A stretch of 64,000 bases of DNA from Ciona savignyi (GCA_000149265.1 CH003221.1:1-64000), one strand, 5' to 3'; positions 36,342 to 47,566 are shown, counted from the first letter of the stretch. Notes: generated from the letters alone by a model not told the origin. Translations and numbers: made by a program.

Positions 36342-39300
36342 TTTACCGTTTTTTGATAAGTTGCGTTATAGCTGATTGAATTGGCGTATTTAAAAAGTTG
36401 GTCGAATATGGGTTGGGTATTGATACATTCTGTTAGTATATGTTTAATGTTATCTATTGGTCCTTTACAAAATTTGCAATTGTTAATTAAGTAGTTATTC
36501 CCGATCGAGCTTGCCGTTTTCTTTTTAAACCATTCGCCGTAATATAACATATTTTTCGCGATTCGGTAGGCATAATCTTTCTCTATATTCGTAAAAAATT
36601 GCGTAACGCTCTTGTCATTCAATGATATCGTTTTCCAATTACCCAATTCGTTGTCAACGTATAATTCGCTTTTGATGCAGATGTTACTAAGTAACGCGTT
36701 ATAGATAATTTTATTCGTCGCTCCGTTCCAATCAAAATCTATTCTCGTTAGTTTATAGAAATTATGCCGAATATTTTTATAAAAAGTCGTGGGGTAGGTT
36801 GCATTAAGCGCATTGTTTGAATATAATTTGGCGTTTATTATTTTCATTGTTGAACCGAAGTTATATCTTGACCATTCTTGCCATATTTCCTCTATTTGAT
36901 CTATTTTTTGTAATTTGATTATCTGCGTTAGTTGAGCCGCTTCTACTTTGGATTTGATATCTGGAATGTATAATCCCCCGTCTTTTAATGGCGCGATTAA
37001 CTTTTTCCGTTTGACTGTTTCAATGCGCATTGGGTACCATAAGAATTTAAAAAAAGTTCTATTAATAGTTTCCAAATTTTCTTTGTTGATCGGTATAAAT
37101 TTACTTATGTGATTAGTCATTGGCATCATTAGCGCGTTTATTAACATTTTCTTTCCTTTGAGGGTAAGTCTCCTTTTCAAATTAATCCCACTTACGTTGA
37201 TTATTCTTTGCTTTGTTCCAGTTTTTAACATCGCAATTATGTTCGAAGCTGAAATAGACACCCAGAATTTTTATTTCGTTAATTACGTTTACATTCGGGA
37301 ATAGCCTGGAGATTTCGATAATCGCCGTTGCGTCGTTTGTCATTATTTGCGTTTTGGATTCGTTGGTTTTTTGTCCGGACACTTTTTCAAATTGTTTTAG
37401 TTCCGATATAACGTTTTTAATTGAATTTGGATCGTTCAGTAAAATCGTTAGATCATCGGCATATTGTTGCGCTTTAACTTCCACTTTTCCTAATTTGTAC
37501 CCTTTTATGTTCGCGTTGTTATTAATTTTTCGTGTAAGTGCGTCGATTCCTATCATAAATAATGCCATGCTAAGCGGACATCCTTGGCGTATTCCTCTAT
37601 TTATATTAATCTGTTTCGAGAAAGCCCCATTTAATTCAATTTTACTGTTTATGTTATGGTATATTATTTTAATCCATTTTATAAAGTTAGGCGGGAATTT
37701 TAATTTTTCTAAGATTTTTTTTATAAGTCCGTGGTCGATTTTGTCGAATGCTTTCTCAAAGTCAATACCTAATATGATAAGATTCTTATTAAATAGATTC
37801 GCTGAGTCGATGCACGCCGTTATATTCATTAACGCTTCTTCTATTGTTCGCCCCTTTATTCCGCATTTTTGATTATTACTTACTATTTTATCGAGTACCG
37901 TATCCAATCTATTACTGATGATTTTACTTAGAATTTTATAGTCCGTGTTAAGTAGAGATATCGGCCGCCAATTTTTCGCTTCGTTTCGATCACCTTTTTT
38001 ATATATCAATTTCACCACCGCTGTTTTCATGCTTTCAGACATTGTTCCCCGTATAAAAATGTTATTATATAATTCCTCTAGGTCGAATTTGATTACGTCC
38101 GCAAAAGCTTTATAGAAATTATTGGTAAGGCCGTCCAATCCAGGTGAGCTGTCCGAATTCAATTGTTTTATTGCCGTTTCTATTTCCGTTACTCCTATCG
38201 ATTTGTTTAATATATCCATATCGTCGTTAATTATTGGGAAGTCTATGTCATCTATATATTGGTCTTGGTTTTCTATTTCAGATGTTTGTCCCCATAAATT
38301 ATTGTAATAGTTATGAATATAGTCTAAGATTTCGTTCGGTTTATCGCTGACGTTCCCGTTGTTTAATTTTATTGACCTAATGCTATCCCTCTTTTGCTTT
38401 TCTTTTTCATATCGGTAAAATTCTTTTGTAATTAATTCTTCATTTTCTATTCCTTTAATTTTCGATCGAATTAAAGCGCCCGCATTTAAAGTCGTTTCGT
38501 AAACGTTTATGTTGTTTTCCATCGTATTTATTCGTTTTACTAGATCTCTATTTTCATCTTCTCGTTTTAGGGAGTTAAGTATATTCATTGCCGATTCGTA
38601 TCTTTTTGTTTCGCATTTCCTAGTTCCGTAAGTTGCGCTTATCGTTTCGTTTCTGATTAATTGTTTGCCGTTGTCCCACCAATCCAAAATGCTTTTAAAT
38701 TTTCGCTTTTGAAGTCTCCAGTTTAACCATAATACGTTTAAATTGTTAAGCAAGTCGCTCTGTTTTAAAATCGAGTTGTTTAATTTGTAAAAAGAGGGAC
38801 CCCATTTTCTATCGCTATGTATATTAAGAGTCATAACGGGGCAGTTATTATGGTCGCTGAGATAGTTTCGTATATGCGTATAGTCTATTAGATACTTCGT
38901 TAAGTTTTTACTAATATATATTTTATCTATTCTTCGCGCCGATTTCTCCGTTATTCTAGAATATTCGATTTTATTTCGATGTAATTTTCGAAATGCGTCG
39001 ATTGTTTTATTCAGCCGCTCGAATTTTCGCCACGCTTCGCAGTCTTGTTTAAAAGTGTACACATAATTTGATTTAGTATCCAAATCGCTAAGAATCATGT
39101 TAAAATCCCCTAAGAATATATTATGCGCGTTATCCGAATTGTCCGTTTTGTTTCAGAGTAATTCTATTTCGTTTTGGCGTTCTATTACGGATCGAAAATC
39201 ACTTCCGCTTTTTAAATATACGCTATATATATTTAATTCTATGTTATTGTTAGTTAAGGATACCTTATTAATCATGTTATCTATAATTATATCGTGCGTA

Positions 39301-39644
39301 TATCTATATTTTAGTAATATATAATTTTTAATTATTATTGCAGACCCTCTATTATTTCGACCCTCAGACGATGTGGAATTTAGAAAAATCTTCGAATTGG
39401 TCAGACGTTCAATTTGTTCAGCTGTGGAATCAGATAATACGGTGAGTTTCTTGGAGACAAATGACGTCAATTTGGTTTTTGTTAATATAATAATTTAGTA
39501 TGTCAATTTTGTTGTTTAATCCATTTATGTTTAAAGTTGCTATCCGAATTGGTTTGGGTGTATTTACTTCAATTTGTATCTCCATTTTGATGCATTTGTC
39601 TCAGACAGAAAAAAAAAGGATAATTTGTTGGGTTAAAAAATGTG

Positions 39645-40676
39645 TTATTGTGTTGTGGTTGGTTCTTTCGTTCTTCTTCTTTTGCTTGGTGAAGTTTCAT
39701 TATATAAGGTTAAAGTTAGTGATGATCTTCTGCTTGGAGGTTTTGGTCGCTGAGGGAGGCTGTCGTATCCTCCAGTATATTCCTCTGGGATGTTGGGGTA
39801 TTGTGGTGTTGGTTTTATTTCCGGTTGATCTTGGTTCAGTCCCAATAATTGGTGGTAATCTTCAATTACACTGATGGATTCTTCTAGGTCTTGTTGCGTT
39901 TTGGTTGGTGAAATGTTGGATGGTCCGATATGCAGTTGACAGTTGAGAACATAGGGTCGTTTAGAGTTTCGAATTGATTGGTGGTTGTGATGTTGGGTTG
40001 GATGGGTTGCAGTTGTCTTTGCAGAATTGGTGTTCTTGGTTTTTGCCAGTTGAAGTTGGTTGGTGATTTTTGCTGTCGTTGATTTGGTGGGATGAAGGGT
40101 GTTGTTCTGCATTTCCGAGTGATGTGTCCGTGAATCTGGCAGTGAGAGCACCAGCCTTTCTTGGGGCATCGTTGTTGTAGATGCCCCCTCTCTTTGCAAT
40201 AACGGCAAAGTGGCAAATGGGACTCCCCTGGTCGAGTCACAGTTATAAATTTTCCGGCCAGTTTGATTAGTGGTGGTACGTTTTTTATGTTTAACTTTGC
40301 CATGTTTAGCGTTAACCAGCCGTTCTTGATGTCCTTGAAATTTCGATGATGTCCAAATTGCATTGATTCTATTTCGCCCCAGTTATGTCTTTGCAGAAGC
40401 GTTTTGAGCTTTACTTCGTTGATGCTGGATGGTACTGGGTATAGGGTGATTTGCTCTCGTGTTGGCGTCGGTTTGATTGCTTTTATGTCCATGACTGAGC
40501 CATTTGGGCTGATGAAGGTTAGAGATTTTTGATTAATTTCTTCCATGATGCGTTTAATTTTGTCAATTTGTTCATCCATGTCCTCCAAGTATTTGAGTGT
40601 AATCAGAAATTCTGATTCTTTAAAATTTTCTGTTATAACCCCATCAATTTCATCTTTGTAGGCAACGAGCGGTCCT
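39645..40676 (-). pseudogene. LINE ORF1, gag-like with two CCHC zinc knuckles (start deleted)
   Basis: Frame enters at 40676, where a 297-bp deletion relative to the copy at 41781-43405 removed the ATG and about 38 codons. It encodes a coiled acidic segment, a gag-like domain (around REQITLYPVPSS), then two knuckles, CRYCKERGHLQQRC and CSHCQIHGHITRKC (both CX2CX4HX4C), near 40195-40105. A frameshift between about 39950 and 39890 moves the C-terminal part (basic SKRRRTKE tail) to another frame, ending at 39645, 59 nt before the ORF2 ATG. Such proteins bind the element RNA. Confidence 0.85.
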
Positions 40677-41535
40677 AGTATATCGTTGCAGATTTAGTAT
40701 ATGAGATATAAACAGTTGTATGTATGACTTGCTATTGAATTGATATAGTTTAGTGAATTATGAGTTATTTGTAACACTATTAAAAAAATTTTTGTAACAC
40801 TATTATTTAGCTAGTGTTAAATGCAGTAGTTTTATTGGTTAGGTTAGTTTAACCGTAATGTATATAGTTTCAAAGTTTAAAGATTTATTTACTGTAATAG
40901 TAGTTTTACACAATAGAAAGCTTTATGATATTTTGCCTTTAATTAGCAATAGAATAGACAGTAAGTAAATATGTGTCAACTTTAACAAATAGGAGCTAAA
41001 GCTAACAAAATGAGGTTATAAATTTAAACAAATAGGTGTTAGGTCTTACAAAAGGTTGTAAAGCCTATCAAAAGTTTCACACAAAAAGCTATAAATTTAA
41101 AGAGTAGGTGTGAATTTAAACAAAAAGTTGCTAAAGTTGGCAAAAAGGGTGCTAAATTTAAACAAAAGGTGCAAAGTCGGAGATAATAGACAAAAAAGGT
41201 GTAAAGTCGTAGATAAGCTACGAAATTACAGGTTAGCAAAAAGTGAGAAAAATTGGACAAAGAGAAAAAAAGACAAAAAAGATATTTTAGCAAAAAAGGA
41301 AGGTTATAATTCTAATGTTAATTTGAAAAAAGAATATTTAGAGAAAAAAATATATACAAATATATGCAATAGGTTATTAATAATCTAGAGCAACAATATA
41401 GTAACAATATCACCTGATCGAAGGGCAGAGTTGGAGATTGAACTCAAATAACTTTGTAATCCGATAGGTGAGGAGGTTGACAGAATGTCGAAAAAGCTTC
41501 TATTTTGGCAAGAATAATTCCAAGGGAATACGTGC
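40677..41535 (-). other. LINE 5' untranslated region, copy 1
   Basis: About 860 bp, shortened by the 297-bp deletion. The inner part (41030-41290) is a loose repetition of aaacaaa-ggtg(c/t)aaag blocks without stable reading frame. It matches 42541-43389. Confidence 0.75.
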
Positions 41536-41551
41536 CTTATTCAAATAGAAT
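41536..41551 (-). other. Ciona spliced-leader sequence at LINE 5' end
   Basis: The minus strand reads ATTCTATTTGAATAAG, identical to the 16-nt Ciona trans-spliced leader as I know it. It is followed by GCACG rather than the GT donor an SL RNA gene would have, and is preceded directly by the target duplication. It is thus a leader already joined to an acceptor, at the exact first base of the insertion. Confidence 0.9.
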
Positions 41552-41577
41552 CGTGATAACCGCTAAACGACGGAAAC
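41552..41577 (-). pseudogene. tRNA-Val 5' part, interrupted by LINE
   Basis: Acceptor strand and D-arm of the gene whose 3' part is at 32595-32646; starts with the duplicated CGTGAT. Two changes in the A box (TCGTTTAGCGG) suggest decay after interruption. Class A flank gcatgg follows. Confidence 0.88.
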
Positions 41578-41680
41578 GCATGGTAATAAAATATATATTT
41601 AGCTACGTTATGGTTTCTTTTCGAGTCCAAAGAAGAGAATTATGGCGTGGCCCACGTATATCGTAGTAATCCGCAATCGA

Positions 41681-41780
41681 NNNNNNNNNNNNNNNNNNNN
41701 NNNNNNNNNNNNNNNNNNNNNNNNNNNNNNNNNNNNNNNNNNNNNNNNNNNNNNNNNNNNNNNNNNNNNNNNNNNNNNNN
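41681..41780. other. Assembly gap (100 N)
   Basis: Placeholder gap. Left: array spacer just after the LINE 5' junction. Right: LINE ORF1 interior, so the right contig re-enters the same junction (43405). Confidence 0.98.
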
Positions 41781-42356
41781 CAAATGGGACTCCCCCTGTC
41801 GAGTCACAGTTATAAATTTTCCGGCCAGTTTGATCAGTGGTGGTACGTTTTTTATGTTTAACTTTGCCATGTTTAGCGTTAACCAGCCGTTCTTGATGTC
41901 CTTGAAATTTCGATGATGTCCAAATTGCATTGATTCTATTTCGCCCCAGTTATGTCTTTGCAGAAGCGTTTTGAGCTTTACTTCGTTGATGCTGGATGGT
42001 ACTGGGTATAGGGTGATTTGCTCTCGTGTTGGCGTCGGTTTGATTGCTTTTATGTCCATGACTGAGCCATTTGGGCTGATGAAGGTTAGAGATTTTTGAT
42101 TAATTTCTTCCATGATGCGTTTAATTTTGTCAATTTGTTCATCCATGTCCTCCAAGTATTTGAGTGTAATCAGAAATTCTGATTCTTTAAAATTTTCTGT
42201 TATAACCCCATCGATTTCATCTTTGTAGGCAACGAGCGGTCCTCCCTCAGCGAACACCTCCATGAAGGTCGAGACGCTGATGAGTTCCACGTTTCCGGTG
42301 AATTTGATGACGATTGATCTTTTGAGTGTGATGTCTAATTCATGTATGTTTTGCAT
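41781..42356 (-). CDS. LINE ORF1, N-terminal part with intact start (second version)
   Basis: ATG at 42356 (MQNIHELDITLKRS). About 191 codons are open before the gap, through the acidic/coiled region and gag-like domain, stopping just short of the zinc knuckles. It differs from 39645-40676 by few substitutions and by the 297 bp (42244-42540) missing there. It shows what the N-terminus of ORF1 looks like in this family. Confidence 0.82.
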
Positions 42357-43389
42357 TTTGTTGATTGATTCTGGTTGTGTATGTTTGTTTTGTGTGAATG
42401 TATGTGTTTATTTGAATGTATGATGTTGTGTTTGATATGTGTATTAATGTGCGTATTAGTTTTAGATTTATGTGTTTCTTATATAAAAATAAGGAAACTC
42501 ACCGACTAAATGTTTCAAGGTTAAGAAAGTAATTAAATTTAGTATATCGTTGCAGATTTAGTATATGAGATATAAACAGTTGTATGTATGACTTGCTATT
42601 GAATTGATATAGTTTAGTGAATTATGAGTTATGCAAAGATTTGTAACACTATTATTTAGCTAGTGTTAAATGCAGTAGTTTTATTGGTTAGGTTAGTTTA
42701 ACCGTAATGTATATAGTTTCAAAGTTTAAAGATTTATTTACTGTAATAGTAGTTCTACACAATAGAAAGCTTTATGATATTTTGCCTTTAATTAGCAATA
42801 GAATAGACAGTAAGTAAATATGTGTCAACTTTAACAAATAGGAGCTAAAGCTAACAAAATGAGGTTATAAATTTAAACAAATAGGTGTTAGGTCTTACAA
42901 AAGGTTGTAAAGCCTATCAAAAGTTTCACACAAAAAGCTATAAATTTAAAGAGTAGGTGTGAATTTAAACAAAAAAGTTGCTAAAGTTGGCAAAAAGGGT
43001 GCTAAATTTAAACAAAAGGTGCAAAGTCGGAGATAATAGACAAAAAAGGTGTAAAGTCGTAGATAAGCTACGAAATTACAGGTTAGCAACAAAGTGAGAA
43101 AAATTGGGACAAAGAGAAAAAAAGACAAAAAAGATATTTTAGCAAAAAAGGGAAGGTTATAATTCTAATGTTAATTTGAAAAAAGAATATTTAGAGAAAA
43201 AAATATATACAAATATATGCAATAGGTTATTAATAATCTAGAGCAACAATATAGTAACAATATCACCTGATCGAAGGGCAGAGTTGGAGATTGAACTCAA
43301 ATAACTTTGTAATCCGATAGGTGAAGGAGGTTGACAGAATGTCGAAAAAGCTTCTATTTTGGCAAGAATAATTCCAAGGGAATACGTGC
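42357..43389 (-). other. LINE 5' untranslated region, copy 2
   Basis: About 1 kb between spliced leader and ORF1 ATG. It contains a 42950-43140 segment of repeated aaa-ggtg-aaag blocks and poly-purine stretches. No gene seen. Confidence 0.75.
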
Positions 43390-43405
43390 CTTATTCAAAT
43401 AGAAT
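43390..43405 (-). other. Ciona spliced-leader sequence at LINE 5' end, copy 2
   Basis: Same 16 nt, same GCACG continuation and same CGTGAT flank as 41536-41551. Confidence 0.9.
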
Positions 43406-43431
43406 CGTGATAACCGCTAAACGACGGAAAC
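43406..43431 (-). pseudogene. tRNA-Val 5' part at LINE junction, copy 2
   Basis: Identical to 41552-41577, including both A-box changes, which supports both contigs showing the same insertion event. Confidence 0.88.
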
Positions 43432-43966
43432 GCATGGTAATAAAATATATATTTAGCTACGTTATGGTTTCTTTTCGAGTCCAAAGAAGAGAATTATGGG
43501 CGTGGCCCACGTATATCGTAGTAATCCGCAATCGAAGATTCAATCGTTTAATAGATGGAAGTGCTTTTTTTGTGCAGATCTAATTTGTTCATTTAATTAA
43601 GTTTTTACAAAAAAACCATCCCATGCGGCATATCTTTTCATCGAAATTCTTACATTAATTTCTAAAATTTTAGTAAAAATTTGTAAGTTAAAATCGACAT
43701 GTAAATAATATTTCATCTCATCAAGTTAAATTGATTAAATTATTTTTTAGGTAATCTTGGAACTTAAAAGTCAGTAGCCATATGCATTTGGTCATTCGGT
43801 GAATATTTCAGCGAACATGATTCTCGAATTCGCTTCCTATTCTTACGAAAATAGGGTCTACCGACTGAGTTATCAAACGTTTAACGTTGGTAATATAAAG
43901 ATTCGGTATGCACGGTAAAATTATTAATTTTTAATTATTATTGAAATTGCAAAATTGTTTCCGCCC

Positions 43967-44039
43967 GGGTTCGAATCGGGGTACCTTTCGCGTGTGAGGC
44001 GAACGTGATAACCACTACACTACAGAAACCTATATGTGA
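43967..44039 (-). pseudogene. Degenerate tRNA-Val (CAC), class B
   Basis: One inserted base beside the T stem (ggggtacc), a B-box change (GATTCGAAC) and an acceptor change (acagaaac). Confidence 0.75.
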
Positions 44040-44595
44040 AATGCGTTTTTAAAGTTATTCATTAGTGTCTTTTTTTCAAATTACTGTTTTGATGCACAAG
44101 CACTTTGCACGTTTTGGCAAAGAAATCTGTTAACAATTTCGTAAAAAAATTGTTCGAAAAATCGCAGTAGTGTGTATTAATGTGTTGCAATACTTTGCGA
44201 AGATGCAAGTGCATTTTATTGGACCTCACCAGCCACTGCCATTTACGCCACTTATTAATCAGATAAATTTAATAATTTAACTTTGTATATAGAATGATCC
44301 AGCCTACAACTTTTCTTTATTAACAATTTGCGTCATTATCTGTAATTTGTTCACTTTTCGTTTTTACTACGATGTGTGATTTATAAACGATCAGATATTT
44401 ATTTTTTAAGTTAAATGGGATAATTTAAAAGTCGCCATTTCTGTGTCAAATGCCATCGCCACGTGGCGATGACTAGGTTAAAAGTCACCGCCACCTAGAT
44501 TAAAATTTTAAGTTTTTGGATGTGCCATCGAAATTATTTGATAATGGGCAGATTTTGATTCAACATGTATTTATTTGTAGTTGATTTCAAAATTT

Positions 44596-44667
44596 GTTTC
44601 CGCCCGGGCTCGAACCGGGGACCTTTCGCATGTAAAGCGAACGTGATAACCGCTACACTACGGAAAC
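44596..44667 (-). tRNA. tRNA-Val (UAC), class A
   Basis: Loop TTTACAT; counterpart of 27737. All stems pair. Last intact gene before the array edge. Confidence 0.9.
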
Positions 44668-45196
44668 GCATGCTTTTAAATATATATTTAGCTACTTTAT
44701 GGTTTCTTTTCGAGTCCAAAGAAGAGAATAATGGTGTGGCCCACGTATATCGTAGTATTTTGCAATTGAAGATTCAATCTTTTAATAGATGGAAGTGCTT
44801 TTTTGTGCAGATCTAATTTGTTCATTTATCTAAGTTTTTACAGAAACCACCCCATGCGGCATATCTTTTCATTGAAATTCTTACATTAATTTCTAAAATT
44901 TTAGTAAAAATATGTAAAAAAAATAAGTTAAAATCGACATGTAAATAATATTTCAACTCATCAAGTTAAATTTAATAAATTATTTTTTAGGTAATCTTGG
45001 AACTTAAAAGTCAGTAGCCATATCCATTCGGTCATTCGGTGAATGTTTCAGCGAACATGATTCTCGAATTCGCTTCGTATTCTTACGAAAATAGGGTCTA
45101 ACGACTGAGTTATCAAACGTTTAACGTTGGGAATATAAAGATTCCGTATGCACGGTAAAATTAATAATTTTTAATTATTATTGAAATTGCAAAATT

Positions 45197-45246
45197 GTTT
45201 CCACCCGGGTTCGAACCGGGGACCTTTCGCGTGTGAGGCGAACGTA
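45197..45246 (-). pseudogene. Truncated tRNA-Val (CAC), end of array
   Basis: Counterpart of 28329-28378: 3' two-thirds only, with the same break point. Confidence 0.9.
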
Positions 45247-46021
45247 ATAATTTAAGCATGTTTTTAAATTCTTTCGGACGCAAAATTTTACCCTAAATAC
45301 CCTAAATAGTCTGGATATTCAGGGCGGTGTGGCAACTGTAGATATTCTGCCATCGTGGAAAACACGACAGCGGTTGTAGGGTTGGTTAATACCGTGGGGC
45401 CGACAAATACATGGTAGAGTTTTTCGAAATGTTTTTTAAAACGTTTTCAGTACTCTAAATATTTTAAGCCAATTAAACAACATATTTATTCCAGTATATT
45501 AAAAATCACCATTATAGATTACAAACACAAACTAAAATAATTTAATGCTAATTACTCTAATTTTAATTTGCAACATCTTAACAACGTACGGTTGAAACAT
45601 TGCTGTAGAATTTTCACACAAGATGTCATTCTAGGGGAATTTCCCCGAATTATCCCCCCTGGCCCATAATGTACATATCTTGCACTAATACTTTTTTACT
45701 GCTATTAATGAATTAGAATGTTGATTTGTGGTTCATAACCAAAAACTTCAATTTTCCATTAAACATACCATTATTGTTTAATTGAGTCTTTATCTCGAGC
45801 CTACTTGTAACATTGTAAATATGTTTTTATTCAAATCCAAACTCATGTGTCGTCAGTTCAAAAACCCTTTACGAACGTCTACGAATGCATTTGAAAAATT
45901 AACATTCTTAGCAATTCATAATGTAAGCAATAACAGTGTGTACGTTGAACAAAGCCAGCGAAAGCGGAACTCCTGTTTCAATGTCAGGTTTGTAAGGAAC
46001 AATCGCGCAAGATAGACCAAG
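45247..46021 (+). promoter_or_regulatory. Upstream and 5' leader region of C19orf12 homologue
   Basis: Single-copy sequence between array and gene. No TATA box stands out. It contains a ccctaaat direct repeat (about 45291-45306) and a purine/pyrimidine palindrome aggggaatttcccc near 45637. An in-phase TAG two codons before the ATG closes the frame upstream. Confidence 0.45.
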
Positions 46022-47346
46022 ATGCCGCTACAAACCAATGATGTAATGCAGTTGCTGGTGACTTTAGCACAAGAGGAAAATATCAAAGTGACGGTGACTC
46101 AGTCATTACGTGGTGGCCTACTTGCTGGTGTTGGTGCGTTTGCTGGTGGTTTAATTGGAGGGCCTGTCGGCATGGCAATTGGTGAGCTTAGTTTACTCTG
46201 TGATATTTATACTGTACCCCGTGCATGAAAAACATAAGAGGCGTTACCAACTGGAAAATAATAGACTTTGTAGCAAGTACCATAATGATTTGTTTTTTAT
46301 TTCACAAATTACACACAAAAAGCTGCACAGAACATTGTAAACGACTATATAATATTAAGTAGCTTGGCAGCAGCATTTTATAGAATCCTTTTTTTTTAAA
46401 AAGTACCCCATTTCGCCCTTAGCAAATGATGACAGTTTACTAGCTCCACACATCCATTGGGTAACTTTCTGCTAACAGGCATTGCTTTGATCCAATGGGG
46501 GTTCATCTAAAAGAGCCAAATATGCAACACCGCCACATCCAGTATACAACTTTACAGATTACATTCATATCCATTGAATTTAGTAGTTTAGTTTATTTAT
46601 TTTTTGCCCTAGTATTAAAAAATGGCAAGCAAATAAAATAACGACAGGGGAACGAACATAAAAAGATGGCAAAACAAACAGTCGTTAAAACACATCATTG
46701 AAAAAAAAGGTTTTTTAATAAATATAGTGGACGCGGCCACCAAACCTAGGCGAAAGAACAATAATGTGCAAACAAAATTTAATTAAAACCAAACAATATA
46801 AAGCCCTGAAAAAGAGTGTGCGGTAAAGCGCGACCAGTACTGAGGGGGGGCCGGCTTTAGAAGGTGTGGCCCAAAAGCGTAGACCAGTGGAAAAAGAAAA
46901 ACCCCTAAAATGATGAATTCCCTTAATGTCAGATTACACTATTAGTTTCAAGCACACTTACTGGGGCAATTATTTTAAACTTTAAACAAAGGTATTGGGC
47001 TTTTGTTTGGTTAGACAGCCATTACATGGTGTAATTCTACCAAGTTTAACAATTGTATTTAAAATGTAAAACAAATTATGATGTCACAGGTGCCAGTGTT
47101 GGGGGAATAGCTGGAGCTGCTACCAGCCAAGAATTTCAACCTTTGTATGTCGTCATAAAACAGCTTCCTGCCCCACAAAAGCAAGAATTAGAAAAGCGAG
47201 TGATGAATATAATATCAGGCTTTGAGCCGCAGGATGCACTGGCACTGCTAGCTCTGGTGCATGGAAGTGCTGCAATCAAAGTAAAGATCATATCGGCCAT
47301 GACCGACTTCTTCACTTCTAGCTTGGGTTACCAAATTCAGAATTAA
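46022..47346 (+). CDS. C19orf12: C19orf12 homologue, two coding exons
   Basis: Exon 1 46022-46181 (53 codons plus one base, donor g/gtgagc), intron 46182-47089 (908 bp, acceptor tcacag), exon 2 47090-47346 with TAA. The product has 138 residues, close to the about 141-152 of vertebrate C19orf12. Residues 31-65 are glycine-rich (GGLLAGVGAFAGGLIGGPVG, then ASVGGIAGAATS), matching the family's glycine-zipper membrane segment. The C-terminal half has the conserved LP-PQK-EL and ALVHGS-A patterns. The family is a small membrane protein of mitochondria/ER, linked in humans to a neurodegeneration with brain iron accumulation; its molecular role is not settled. The start is chosen because it matches the family N-terminus (MPLQ...DVM.LL), has A at -3, and a stop lies in frame just upstream. 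Confidence 0.9.
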
Positions 47347-47566
47347 TTTTTTTTAAATCTTTATCCGTTTATATTATTAATCAATGATATTATCTTTAAT
47401 TATCCAATAATTGATGTATTTCTAAGCCAAACCTAATTTTCTAATCCTCCTGCATTGGTCTTATTAACACTGGTGAAAATAACCACTTTCTTTTTAATAA
47501 TGTACCTAAAGCTGATGCCTAGCATCTTTTTATCACTTGCACATATTCACTTTTATTTCGCCATGT

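Larger units (their letters stand above)
35039..39585 (-). pseudogene. LINE ORF2: APE endonuclease and reverse transcriptase, broken
   Basis: Start ATG 39585-39583. The endonuclease begins with IATLNINGL and CLQETH, then shifts frame near 39440. It continues with IYSVYLKSG, an in-frame TGA at 39155-39153, FLGDFN, RRIDKIYIS and SDHNNCPV. Reverse transcriptase blocks follow: KLIYKKGD, NWRPISLL, GIDFEKAFDKIDH, RGIRQGCPLS and the catalytic QQYADD near 37465. Another frameshift lies near 37200, before RRLTLKGKK. A C-terminal CX2CX8HX4C finger (CKFCKGPIDNIKHILTEC) lies near 36460. The frame then meets the LTR at about 36342 and seems to resume at about 35365, ending with a stop at 35039. In a working element this protein would nick DNA and copy the element RNA at the target. 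Here it cannot be made whole. Confidence 0.88.
32647..41551 (-). mobile_element. Tx1/L1-like LINE inserted in a tRNA-Val gene, with spliced leader at its 5' end
   Basis: Non-LTR retrotransposon in the same orientation as the tRNA. Order from its 5' end: spliced leader (41551-41536), leader region, ORF1 (gag-like), ORF2 (endonuclease plus reverse transcriptase), 3' region with tandem repeats, AATAAA at 32669-32664, then an A-tail of about 8 at 32654-32647. Both ends abut the 6-bp duplication CGTGAT, so the insertion appears complete at the 5' end, unusual for a LINE. The two-ORF layout, gag-like ORF1 and APE-type endonuclease fit the L1/Tx1 group; Tx1 assignment is inference. This copy is dead: ORF1 lacks its start, both ORFs have frameshifts, and a solo LTR sits in the ORF2 C-terminus. 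Confidence 0.88.
43406..45246 (-). repeat. tRNA-Val array, right block
   Basis: Begins with the interrupted gene's 5' part (43406-43431) and ends in the truncated gene at 45197. From about 44250 rightwards it parallels 27390-28378. Confidence 0.92.

Noticed and set aside
37354..37872. 172-codon plus-strand frame
   Set aside because: Antisense shadow of the reverse transcriptase domain.
41384..41400. 15-base word tagagcaacaatata also present inverted near 34890-34905, at opposite sides of the LINE
   Set aside because: Too short in AT-rich DNA to be called terminal inverted repeats of a LINE; likely chance.
41536..41551. Possibility that the SL match is an SL RNA gene
   Set aside because: The leader is followed by GC instead of the GT donor, and no SL RNA body or Sm-like site follows.
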